From: Phycisphaerae bacterium
GTDB taxonomy: Bacteria; Planctomycetota; Phycisphaerae; Sedimentisphaerales; Anaerohalosphaeraceae
Length of the DNA: 63,731 bases
NCBI GenBank assembly: GCA_014859965.1
Contig: JACZKQ010000133.1
Span: forward strand, 1 to 63,731
Direction: 5' to 3'
Below, in pieces: positions 8,480 through 16,649 of the stretch. Numbering within the stretch: the first letter of the stretch is position 1; each line of letters opens with the position of its first letter. The notes beneath the pieces are model-generated. The model did not search any database. It was not told the origin of the DNA and worked only from the letters and a program-made list of their open reading frames with translations. The translations under genes and the position numbers were made by a program.

Positions 8480-9880
8480 ATGGCCAAGAAAATCACCGAC
8501 ACCCAACTGAAAGAATACCTCGCCAAGGTCAGGAAGCCGCAGCTAATCACGTGGCTCCTGGAGCAGTGCGAGAACAATCCGGAACTGCGTGCGTCGCTTC
8601 TAGATTTCGCCACCCCAAAGGAGGACGCCCGAGTTCTGGCCCCCGAAATCCGCAGCCGAATCCGCCAGGCCTGGAAGCTGTCCGCCGGCCGAAATGGCTG
8701 GAAATCCGCCCTGCCGATTGGCCAGCAACTGGAGCAGGCCCTGATTTCAATTGAAGGCCTCATCGAAAAAGGCTGCACGGCCGAAGCCGAGCAGTTGCTG
8801 GCCGATTTCGTTGCAGCCGCTGAGAAGGGAATGGAACAGGTCGATGATTCATATGGGCATCTCTGGCCAGTCTGCCAGCACGGGGTAACACTCTGGGGGA
8901 ACGTCTGGGCCAAGATCGTAGACCGAGACATCAACCAACTAGCTGAACTTGTCTATGAACACATCCGCGACAACGGGTATGCAATCAAGGATGACATGAT
9001 AGCCAAGTTCGCTGATGCCCTCGGCCCGGACGGACTACACCTCCTGCAATGGCACCTTCGCCGCGACCTGGCAGCAATCCCGAAGGCCGACACCAACGAC
9101 CGCGGCCACAGCATAGACCATGATCGCTTCGAGATCGTTTGCTGGCTCAAAGAGATCGCAGATATCCTCGGCGACGTCGACGATTACATCGCCATTGTCG
9201 AATCCGAGCAGGACATGGGCACCTATGCCCTGGCTGTCAGCCGGCGGCTGTTCGAGGCCGGCAGAGCAGAGGAAGCCTTCGTCTATCTGGAAAGAGCCAA
9301 ATCCCGCCATCTCCAGAGCGAACCCTATGACTACCCGTCCTTGAAGAGCAAAATTCTGATCGCCTTAGGCAAATCCGGCCAAGCCAGAGAGGTGCTGTGG
9401 CAGGAATTTGCCAGGAATCTCAGCACGTATGCCCTCGAAGAGATACTCGAACTGACCCCAAAGGAAGAGAAAGCTGCGGCCCATCAAAGGGCAATCAAAC
9501 TTGCCCAGACGCATCCCTCGCCTGTACAAGCCGCACACTTCCTGGTCGAGATCAAAGAACCAAAGCTCGCCGCGGAACTGATTGACAAGCACCAGGACGA
9601 GATCTCCGGTTCTTGCTACGATATACTCAAGACTGTCGCCAAGGCCCTTGCAGGCTCGTATCCAGCGCAGGCATGGATCATCTACAGAGCCCTGCTCCTG
9701 GACATCCTCGAAGAAGGCCGCTACAAGGCCTACGGTCATGCCGCCCGCTATTTCAACCAGATGCAGGATCTGGCCAAACAGGCGGACATTGCATCGCGGC
9801 ATGCTGATTTCGAACAAACGCTCCGCCAGAACCACGGCCGCAAGAGTTCCTTTTGGGCAAAAATCGAGGCCAAGCGATGA
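8480..9880 (+). CDS. DUF6880-like helical-repeat protein, 466 aa
   Basis: The N-terminus (LITWLLEQCENNPELRASLLDFA) and the helical, TPR-like body, with repeated Ala/Leu-rich helices such as LFEAGRAEEAFVYLERA, match my recollection of the DUF6880 family. Members are cytoplasmic proteins of unknown function, often linked to SWIM zinc-finger proteins. No catalytic motif, signal peptide or membrane segment is visible. GGAG precedes the ATG by 9 nt. It is divergent from the GLUG gene and runs tail-to-tail into a small antitoxin-like gene. The family call is from memory and moderate. Confidence 0.65.
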   Translation: MAKKITDTQLKEYLAKVRKPQLITWLLEQCENNPELRASLLDFATPKEDARVLAPEIRSRIRQAWKLSAGRNGWKSALPIGQQLEQALISIEGLIEKGCTAEAEQLLADFVAAAEKGMEQVDDSYGHLWPVCQHGVTLWGNVWAKIVDRDINQLAELVYEHIRDNGYAIKDDMIAKFADALGPDGLHLLQWHLRRDLAAIPKADTNDRGHSIDHDRFEIVCWLKEIADILGDVDDYIAIVESEQDMGTYALAVSRRLFEAGRAEEAFVYLERAKSRHLQSEPYDYPSLKSKILIALGKSGQAREVLWQEFARNLSTYALEEILELTPKEEKAAAHQRAIKLAQTHPSPVQAAHFLVEIKEPKLAAELIDKHQDEISGSCYDILKTVAKALAGSYPAQAWIIYRALLLDILEEGRYKAYGHAARYFNQMQDLAKQADIASRHADFEQTLRQNHGRKSSFWAKIEAKR

Positions 9881-10072
9881 TCACCGATACCGCCGCAACA
9901 TCTCCTCATGGTCAGTATACTCACCCTTCTCCATCTCCTCTCTGGCAAGCGCAAGCTGTCGCTTGCATTCGTCGCTGAGTTCACGCTCCTCGGCAATCCT
10001 GCACAGACGCCGAACTTCTGTTCGCAGTTGGTGGATCTCATCATGGATGCTTTCAAGTGTCACCACTTTCAT
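9881..10072 (-). CDS. Small antitoxin-like protein, about 63 aa
   Basis: The sequence is almost wholly charged helix (LESIHDEIHQLRTEVRRL) with a C-terminal ELSDECKRQLALAREEMEKG and HEEMLRRY. This resembles antitoxins of RelE/ParE-type modules, whose tails wrap around a toxin. No toxin gene lies next to it: the neighbour on one side is the convergent DUF6880 gene and on the other a long intergenic region. The start is ambiguous: ATG at 10072 has GAGGTG directly in front with almost no spacer, whereas GTG at 10066 would have a normal spacer. Function is inferred only. Confidence 0.5.
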   Translation of the reverse strand: MKVVTLESIHDEIHQLRTEVRRLCRIAEERELSDECKRQLALAREEMEKGEYTDHEEMLRRYR

Positions 10073-10203
10073 CACCTCGAACCTGATTATCGCGACACGT
10101 ATTTAAGTTTTTCTTTTCCTGCAAGACCGTCACTTATGGAATAAATGCGGGAGATCAGAGATGCGTTGTTCTATCCGAACTGGTCTGATGCATTCCATGC
10201 CAT

Positions 10204-10232
10204 TTGAAAAGCTGTGTCACTCCTGATACAAT
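10204..10232 (+). promoter_or_regulatory. Sigma-70-type promoter for the GH2 operon
   Basis: TTGAAA (10204-10209), a 17-nt spacer and TACAAT (10227-10232) match the housekeeping consensus well. It lies about 90 nt upstream of the GH2-like start at 10326. The rest of 10076-10325 holds an AT-rich stretch and no gene. Confidence 0.6.
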
Positions 10233-10325
10233 TTATCATTGCTGCGGACGCGGAGGGCACGCATGTGGGCCAGCGATCAAGCATATCAATGTCGGGCGGA
10301 TACGGCTGTATCAGAGGAGAGTTCT

Positions 10326-13300
10326 ATGGACAGGATCAGAGTTGTGCTGCTAATCTTGCTGACGGCCATACTGGCTGAAGCGTATCAGGTGCAGGCGTTT
10401 GCCGAATTTCCTGAAGACGTCATACCCGTCTGGGATATGGACAAGGCTTGGCAGGAAGCAACGCCCACGCGCGAACGCATCGCCATCAATGGCTTGTGGC
10501 GGTGGCAGCCCGCAAACGCGAAGGACACGCAGATCCCTGAAGACGGCTGGAGTTATTTCAAGGTGCCCGGCTGCTGGCCCGGCATTACAGATTATATGCA
10601 GAAGGATTGCCAAGTTGTATACGCCCCCGAGAAGGGGCAAGATGTGAAAGTGGCGGACATTACAGCGGCCTGGTACCAGCGCGAGATCACCGTACCCGCC
10701 GGCTGGTCCGGCCAGAGCATCACTGTCAGCACCAAGTACTTGAACTCTTATGCCGTGGTGTACCTGGATGGCGAACTCATGGGTGAAATGCGGTTCCCGG
10801 CCGGGGAAGTTGACCTCACGCGGGCCTGTCGCCCCGGCCGCAAGCAAAACCTGAGCATGCTTGTTATTGCGCTGCCGCTGCAGGCCGTGATGCGATCCTA
10901 CCACGACACCAACGTGGCGCGCGAGGTGAAAGGTTCGGTTGCACGGCGAGGCTTGTGCGGCGACGTCTATCTTGCGGCCGACCCTGTCGGCGCCCGCCTG
11001 GGCGATATCGAGGTCGAGACATCCGTGCGTAAATGGCAAATCCGCTTCGACTGCGCAGTGCTGAACCTTCCCATCAAAACGGAGTATAGCCTGCGTGCCC
11101 GGATCGACGCCGAGGGCAAGCACGTGTGCGAATTCACGAGCAAGCCGTTCGGCGCCATGGACGTTAGCAGCGGCCGGATGGCATTCACCGCAAATTGGCG
11201 GCCGGACCAACTCTGGGACATTGACACCCCGCAGAGCCGCTATAACGTAAGTGTGTCATTGCTCGACGCCAGCGGTCGCGTGCTGGACACCGCCCTGCCG
11301 GTGCCCTTTGGATTCCGTGAGTTCTGGATTGACGGCCGGGATTTCTTTTTGAACGGTACCCAAATCTTTCTGTCGGCCGTACCGTTCGACAACGCACAGG
11401 TTGGCGCGGCATGGGCCACGTACAACGGGGCGAAGGAAAGTCTCAGGCGTCTGCAAAGCTTTGGCATCAATTTCGTCTATACGCATAACTACGGGTGCGA
11501 GCCTGGCGCGCACCTGAGCTTCGAGGAGATCCTGCGAGCCGCCGACGATGTGGGCATGCTGGTGGCCTTGTCACAGCCGCATTTCTCACATTATGCCTGG
11601 ACTGCCGCCGATGCCGACAGCACCAACGGTTACGCAAAGCATGCGGAGTTCTACGTGCGAGTCGCGCAGAATCATCCATCGGTAGTCATGTACGCGATGA
11701 GCCATAATGCGACCGGCTACAGCGAAGACATGAACCCGGACCTGATCGACGGCATTCACGCCCCGCGCAGCGAATGGTCCGAGCGTAATGCGCGACAGGC
11801 GCTTCGCGCCGAGGCCATCGTCCGGCGTCTCGACCCAACCCGCATCGTCTATCATCACGCAGGCGGCAATATCGGCGCGATGCATACGAGCAACTTCTAC
11901 CCCAACTGGGTTCCCATCCAAGAGATGTCGGACTGGTTCGAACACTGGGCAACCGAAGGCGTCAAGCCCTTCTTTGCCTGCGAATATGGTGCGCCGTTTA
12001 CGTGGGACTGGGCGATGTATCGCGGATGGTACAAAAGCAACCGCACTTTCGGCAGCGCGGTGGTACCGTGGGATTTCTGCCTGGCGGAATGGAACGCGCA
12101 ATTCTTCGGCGATCAGGCCTTCCAAATCAGCGACCAGGAGAAGACCAACCTTCGGTGGGAGGCTGCGCAGTTCCGCAAAGGCAAACTGTGGCACCGGTGG
12201 GATTATCCGCATCAATTGGGTTCACGCGACTTTGACGAGCGGTATCCGGTTCTGGCCGCATACCTGACCGACAACTGGCGTGCGTTCCGAACATGGGGTG
12301 TCTCGGCAATCTCCCCGTGGGAGCACGGCGTATTCTGGAAGATGCGTCCCGGCTTGGACCGCAACCGCCGCATGGAACTGAAGACGGATTGGCAGAATCT
12401 GCAGCGGCCCGGCTTCAGTCCCGACTACATCGAAGAGCGGTATGAACGCATGGATCTGGCCTATGAGGCGGCCGACTGGGTCGCTACACCCGCCGCCGAT
12501 GCCTTGTACCGGAACAATGGTTCGCTGCTCGCATACATCGCAGGCAAGCCGGCCAGTTTCACCAGCAAGGACCACAACTTCCTGCCCGGCGAGACGGTCG
12601 AGAAACAGTTCATCGTCATTAATAACGCCCGCGACATGGTGACGGCGGAGTGTGATTGGTCATTCGATCTCCCCAAGTCGGTGGCGGGCAGCAGACAAGT
12701 GACCGTTACGACCGGCAATCAGGAGCGTGTACCCCTGCATTTCAGCCTTCCTGCCGATCTGCAGCCTGGAGCGTACACACTCAACGCAACCTTCACATTC
12801 AGCACGGGCGAAGTACAGCAAGATCGGTTCATCATCGACGTCCTGCCTGCGCCAACCGCCGCCGGTGCTGCCGCAAAGATCGCGTTGTTCGACCCGAAGG
12901 GAGAAACTCGCCAGTTCCTTGCGGCAATGGGTGTTCACTGCCAGCTCATTTCGGTCGGTGCGGACCTGTCCGGGACCGACGTGCTGATCATCGGCAAGGC
13001 GGCTTTGACGGCCGAAGGGCCCGGGCCCGACCTGCGCCGCGTTCGGGACGGGCTCAAGGTGATCGTTTTCGAACAGACATCCGAAGCGCTGGAGAAGCGA
13101 CTGGGCTTCCGCGTGCAGGAGTACGGTCTACGCAACGTCTTCTCGCGCGTGCCTGACCACCCGTATCTGACCGGACTGGACGACAAACACCTGCAAGACT
13201 GGCGAGGCGGGTCGACGATCCTTCCGCCGAAGCTGCAATACGAAACGAGCAGCAAGTACAATGAGGTGCCCGCGGTGCGATGGTGCGGCCTGGAGGTCCC

Positions 13301-14717
13301 GCGGTTGTGGCGATGCGGCAACCGCGGCAGTGTCGCGTCCGTGCTCATCGAGAAGCCCTCGATCGGCGACTTTCTGCCAATCGTCGACGGCGGCTTCAGT
13401 CTGCAGTACAGCCCTCTCTTGGAGTACCGTGAGGGCAAAGGAATGGTCCTGTTCTGCCAAATGGATGTGACCGGCCGAACGGAGCAGGACCCGGCCGCCG
13501 CCCGGCTCGTCCGCAACATTTTGTCATACGTCTGCAGGACCTCTTATCCGGTCTGTCCCGACCGCAAGGCTCTTTACGTCGGCGACCCGGTCGGCAGGCG
13601 GCACCTCGAACGCGCGGCCATTTTGGCCAGCCCCTGCCAGGGCGACGATCTCTCACCGAATGACGTCTTGGTCGTCGGGCCGCAAGGCGGCCGCACGCTC
13701 GCCCCACACAAATCGGCACTTGCCCGATGGCTCAATGCCGGCGGCCGCATGCTCGCAATCCAGCTCGATGCCGATGAGGCCAACGCGTTCTTACCCAAGG
13801 CCATCCGCACCACGATGCGTGAACACATTGCCGCCTGTTTTAACCCGCCCGACCTCGACTCGCCATTTGCCGGGGTCGGGCCGGCGGATGTCCACAACCG
13901 CGACCCGCAAGAAATACCGTTTGTCAGCGCAGGTGCAGAAAGCATCGCAAACGGCGTCCTGGCACAAGCGAACGGTGGGGCCATCGTGTTTTGCCAGCTT
14001 GCACCCTACAATTTCACAGGGTCGGCAGAGCAGCAGAACCTGACGAAGACATTCCGGCGATCTGCCTTCCTCTTGACGCGCATCCTCGCCAATATGGGCG
14101 TCCGTGGTGAAACGCCGCTGCTATCCCGTTTCGCAACGCCAGCAAGTGGAGCCCCCAAGCCATCCGTCGTCAAGAACGGCGATTTCCATCTTAACGCCGA
14201 CAACGACGGCATGCCCGATCACTGGCAGTTCAGCAGCAGTTTCAAACAGGCAGCCTGTAAGCCTGAGCCGGGTCCAAACGAGACCGCAGGCCCCAGCCTC
14301 CGCATCACCTGCCCAAAGCCGGGACCCGGCGAAAAGGGCGACGTCATGCTGTCGCAGAGTAATGTCGCCGTGGAAGCCGGCCAATGGTACCGCATTTCGC
14401 TCTGGGCCAAGGCAACCGATATGGCCGAGGCCCGCATCGCCCTGGCCCTGCAGGACACGACCGCATGGCGCGGCCTGTTCGACTATCAGTACTTCGTGCC
14501 GCATGAAGAATGGAAGGAGTTCGTCTTCCTCGTCCAGGCAAACGCCGCCGCATCGAAGACACGCTTTCAGATCTGGCACAGCAATCCAAGCACGCTTTGG
14601 TTGTGCGACATTCGAATGACCCCGTGCGAGTCGCCCTCGCAAGGCAGATGGCTCAGCGGCTTGTACATGGACGTGCCGCAGGAGTGGGATGATCCCTACC
14701 GCTTCTTCCGATGGTGA
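10326..14717 (+). CDS. Large secreted GH2-like glycoside hydrolase, 1463 aa
   Basis: A signal peptide (MDRIRVVLLILLTAILAEA) precedes a GH2 sugar-binding jelly roll (residues about 40-210), an immunoglobulin-like domain, and a TIM barrel starting at FGFREFWIDGRDFFLNG. The nucleophile region reads FFACEYGAPF. The usual acid/base GNE motif is replaced by MSHNAT in HPSVVMYAMSHNATGY. After the barrel come an Ig-like region, a class-I-amidotransferase-like segment and a C-terminal jelly-roll carbohydrate-binding domain (VVKNGDFHLNADNDGMPDHW onward). GGAG precedes the ATG at 10326. The next gene, an alpha/beta hydrolase, follows after 28 nt, so the pair probably processes one esterified polysaccharide. 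The substrate cannot be read from the sequence. Confidence 0.8.
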   Translation: MDRIRVVLLILLTAILAEAYQVQAFAEFPEDVIPVWDMDKAWQEATPTRERIAINGLWRWQPANAKDTQIPEDGWSYFKVPGCWPGITDYMQKDCQVVYAPEKGQDVKVADITAAWYQREITVPAGWSGQSITVSTKYLNSYAVVYLDGELMGEMRFPAGEVDLTRACRPGRKQNLSMLVIALPLQAVMRSYHDTNVAREVKGSVARRGLCGDVYLAADPVGARLGDIEVETSVRKWQIRFDCAVLNLPIKTEYSLRARIDAEGKHVCEFTSKPFGAMDVSSGRMAFTANWRPDQLWDIDTPQSRYNVSVSLLDASGRVLDTALPVPFGFREFWIDGRDFFLNGTQIFLSAVPFDNAQVGAAWATYNGAKESLRRLQSFGINFVYTHNYGCEPGAHLSFEEILRAADDVGMLVALSQPHFSHYAWTAADADSTNGYAKHAEFYVRVAQNHPSVVMYAMSHNATGYSEDMNPDLIDGIHAPRSEWSERNARQALRAEAIVRRLDPTRIVYHHAGGNIGAMHTSNFYPNWVPIQEMSDWFEHWATEGVKPFFACEYGAPFTWDWAMYRGWYKSNRTFGSAVVPWDFCLAEWNAQFFGDQAFQISDQEKTNLRWEAAQFRKGKLWHRWDYPHQLGSRDFDERYPVLAAYLTDNWRAFRTWGVSAISPWEHGVFWKMRPGLDRNRRMELKTDWQNLQRPGFSPDYIEERYERMDLAYEAADWVATPAADALYRNNGSLLAYIAGKPASFTSKDHNFLPGETVEKQFIVINNARDMVTAECDWSFDLPKSVAGSRQVTVTTGNQERVPLHFSLPADLQPGAYTLNATFTFSTGEVQQDRFIIDVLPAPTAAGAAAKIALFDPKGETRQFLAAMGVHCQLISVGADLSGTDVLIIGKAALTAEGPGPDLRRVRDGLKVIVFEQTSEALEKRLGFRVQEYGLRNVFSRVPDHPYLTGLDDKHLQDWRGGSTILPPKLQYETSSKYNEVPAVRWCGLEVPRLWRCGNRGSVASVLIEKPSIGDFLPIVDGGFSLQYSPLLEYREGKGMVLFCQMDVTGRTEQDPAAARLVRNILSYVCRTSYPVCPDRKALYVGDPVGRRHLERAAILASPCQGDDLSPNDVLVVGPQGGRTLAPHKSALARWLNAGGRMLAIQLDADEANAFLPKAIRTTMREHIAACFNPPDLDSPFAGVGPADVHNRDPQEIPFVSAGAESIANGVLAQANGGAIVFCQLAPYNFTGSAEQQNLTKTFRRSAFLLTRILANMGVRGETPLLSRFATPASGAPKPSVVKNGDFHLNADNDGMPDHWQFSSSFKQAACKPEPGPNETAGPSLRITCPKPGPGEKGDVMLSQSNVAVEAGQWYRISLWAKATDMAEARIALALQDTTAWRGLFDYQYFVPHEEWKEFVFLVQANAAASKTRFQIWHSNPSTLWLCDIRMTPCESPSQGRWLSGLYMDVPQEWDDPYRFFRW

Positions 14718-14745
14718 ACACTTTACAACATAACAGGAGCACAAG

Positions 14746-15909
14746 ATGTCTGTCAAAGCGCTGCTAATTGCATGCCTTATTCTCGGTACGGCTTTGTCCA
14801 CCCTGTCCACGGCCGCTGCGGTGCCAACTCGCTCGTGCCCCGATAGCCAGATACCCGAACAAATCGCCGCCTTCTTTGCGCCTCCGCCGGAGTTTGCCGG
14901 CAACTTTGGCAGCTTTAGGTCGCCGCTACTTTTAGAGGATGGTACGCGTGTTAAATCGGTGAACGACTGGCAAAAGCGTCGAACTGAAATACGCACAGCA
15001 TGGCAGGCCGTCCTGGGCGACTGGCCTCCGCTCATTGCCGCACCGAAAATCGAATACAAGCAAAGAACGCACCTGGAGAATTTCACGCGGCACCGCGTCT
15101 CGGTCGAAATCGCCCCGGACAACCAGACTGTTGATGGTTATCTGTTTGTTCCTGATGGGCCGGGCCCATTCGCCGCTGTGCTGGTTGTTTACTACGATGC
15201 CGAGACTGGTGCGGGACTTGCCGGCGAGCTGCGCGATTTCGCGTACCAGTTGGCAAAGCGGGGATTCGTCACACTCTCAATTGGTACGCCGGCATTCTGC
15301 AGCCTCAGTCCGCCCTACAGGCCGCTCTCTCCTCAGAGCAAAGAAGATCCACCGCTTCAGCCCCTTTCAGCCCTGGCCTATGTCGCGGCGAATTGCCATA
15401 CCGCCTTGGCCAACATGCCCCACGTGGACGCCACGCGTATCGGCGTTGTCGGGCACTCCTATGGGGGGAAATGGGCTATGTTCGCATCCTGTCTCTATGA
15501 CCGATTTGCCTGTGCCGTCTGGTCTGATCCCGGCATAGTCTTCGACGAGAGCCGGGCCAATATCAACTATTGGGAACCTTGGTACCTGGGCTACGAAACG
15601 AACCACCAGCGCAAGGCCGGCATTCCGAGCAGTGAGAATCCGCGAACCGGGGCCTACGCAGTGCTTATGCGGCAGGAGCGTAATCTGCACGAACTCCACG
15701 CCCTGATGGCGCCAAGGCCCTTTCTCGTCTCCGGCGGTGCAGAGGACCCATCACACCGGTGGAAGGCTCTCAACCACACCGTCGCGGTTAACGCTATTTT
15801 GGGATACGTCGATCGCGTCGCCATGACCAATCGAAAGACTCACGGGCCAACCCCCGACTCGAACGAGCAGATTTACGCCTTTTTCGAACATTGTCTTGCA
15901 GGGGAATAA
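14746..15909 (+). CDS. Secreted alpha/beta hydrolase (esterase-like)
   Basis: The 387-aa protein has a signal peptide (MSVKALLIACLILGTALST). The alpha/beta-hydrolase core shows a nucleophile elbow GHSYGG near residue 236, a likely acid in SGGAEDPSHRW and a late His in THGPTPDSNE. The length and the strand VDGYLFVPDG-PGPFAAVLV resemble dienelactone-hydrolase and acetyl-xylan-esterase-like families. It lies 28 nt after the GH2-like gene, preceded by AGGAGC, so the two form an operon. Removal of acyl or uronoyl ester groups from a plant or algal polysaccharide is a reasonable inference; the exact family is uncertain. Confidence 0.75.
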   Translation: MSVKALLIACLILGTALSTLSTAAAVPTRSCPDSQIPEQIAAFFAPPPEFAGNFGSFRSPLLLEDGTRVKSVNDWQKRRTEIRTAWQAVLGDWPPLIAAPKIEYKQRTHLENFTRHRVSVEIAPDNQTVDGYLFVPDGPGPFAAVLVVYYDAETGAGLAGELRDFAYQLAKRGFVTLSIGTPAFCSLSPPYRPLSPQSKEDPPLQPLSALAYVAANCHTALANMPHVDATRIGVVGHSYGGKWAMFASCLYDRFACAVWSDPGIVFDESRANINYWEPWYLGYETNHQRKAGIPSSENPRTGAYAVLMRQERNLHELHALMAPRPFLVSGGAEDPSHRWKALNHTVAVNAILGYVDRVAMTNRKTHGPTPDSNEQIYAFFEHCLAGE

Positions 15910-15931
15910 GGCATCAGTCTCCGTCTATGCC

Positions 15932-16159
15932 TCACACCACCAACTCATTACACTCCCCCTGCAGCAACTCCCGCGGCACAAACGCAAGCCATTGTGTTCC
16001 CATGATTGCTCGGCGCATCTCCTGGCCTTTCTCTGACCGGAAACCAATGCCCTCCGCCGGACCATGCAGCGGCCGAAACTGCCTGCTGCCAACGTCAACG
16101 ACATAGTCGATACCGTCCACTTCCACGACAGGCAGCCAGTCCATCATTTCGTCCTCCAT
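15932..16159 (-). CDS. Small mobile-element family protein, 75 aa (paralogue of 1125-1397)
   Basis: LPVVEVDGIDYVVDVGSRQFR matches the N-terminal pattern of the protein at 1125-1397; the rest diverges and the zinc ribbon is missing. The ATG at 16159 is preceded by GGAGGTGTGAAA, a better start than the GTG six bases upstream. It is convergent with the esterase gene (22 nt apart). An 11-bp hairpin (16187-16220) lies 14 nt upstream of the Shine-Dalgarno. The family is known to me only as hypothetical genes of phages, plasmids and integrative elements. Confidence 0.55.
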   Translation of the reverse strand: MEDEMMDWLPVVEVDGIDYVVDVGSRQFRPLHGPAEGIGFRSEKGQEMRRAIMGTQWLAFVPRELLQGECNELVV

Positions 16160-16186
16160 TTTCACACCTCCACACGAATCTGTCTG

Positions 16187-16220
16187 ATGCCGATTCGCTC
16201 AAAACACTGCGAATCGGCAT
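16187..16220 (-). promoter_or_regulatory. 11-bp hairpin upstream of the 15932-16159 gene
   Basis: ATGCCGATTCG (16187-16197) pairs perfectly with CGAATCGGCAT (16210-16220) around a 12-nt loop. It lies between divergent small genes (minus 15932-16159, plus 16321-16620), so it could act as an RNA element or an operator. Confidence 0.55.
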
Positions 16221-16320
16221 TGACTCACACCAGAAAACCGCGTATAGTTTCTCTGGCAAAATGAGGAGAGCCATTTTGGCAACGCAAGGATGCTCATAAT
16301 AACCTTGCGGAGGATAGCCG

Positions 16321-16620
16321 ATGATCGCTTCGAACGTAGATCCCCGAAAGCAGCTTCTCATCCAATTCTTCAAGCGGTTCCCAAACCACGAATTGCAGGC
16401 TGCCAGCAACAGCCTCCTGAGGTTGCTCGCGAGATTGGATCTTCCGATGAAGGGCAAGCAGGGAGGCTGGGCTGGCGGAATCGTCTACGCTGCCAGCAGT
16501 ATCGGCGTAGGTGTGCCGGGAGTGTTCAATAGGGAACTGGAGGAAGCATTCCAGGTCTCGATGGGAACCATATACAAAAGAGCTTGGCAGATTCGCAGAT
16601 TGCTGGCCGCCGTGCCGTGA
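16321..16620 (+). CDS. DUF6398-like small protein, 99 aa
   Basis: GGWAGGIVYAASSIGVGVPGVF, then LEEAFQVSMGTIYKRAWQIRRLL, resembles the DUF6398 domain, in which a WAAGIVYA motif is followed by a helix-turn-helix-like segment. The function of the family is unknown; the C-terminal helices could bind DNA. GGAGG lies 6 nt before the ATG. The protein is about two thirds of the usual length as I recall it, but the core motif is complete. It is followed within 30 nt by the GH99-like gene, with which it may be co-transcribed by chance. Confidence 0.55.
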   Translation: MIASNVDPRKQLLIQFFKRFPNHELQAASNSLLRLLARLDLPMKGKQGGWAGGIVYAASSIGVGVPGVFNRELEEAFQVSMGTIYKRAWQIRRLLAAVP

Positions 16621-16649
16621 AGAGGGCGACGATCCAGACAGAAAACGAA

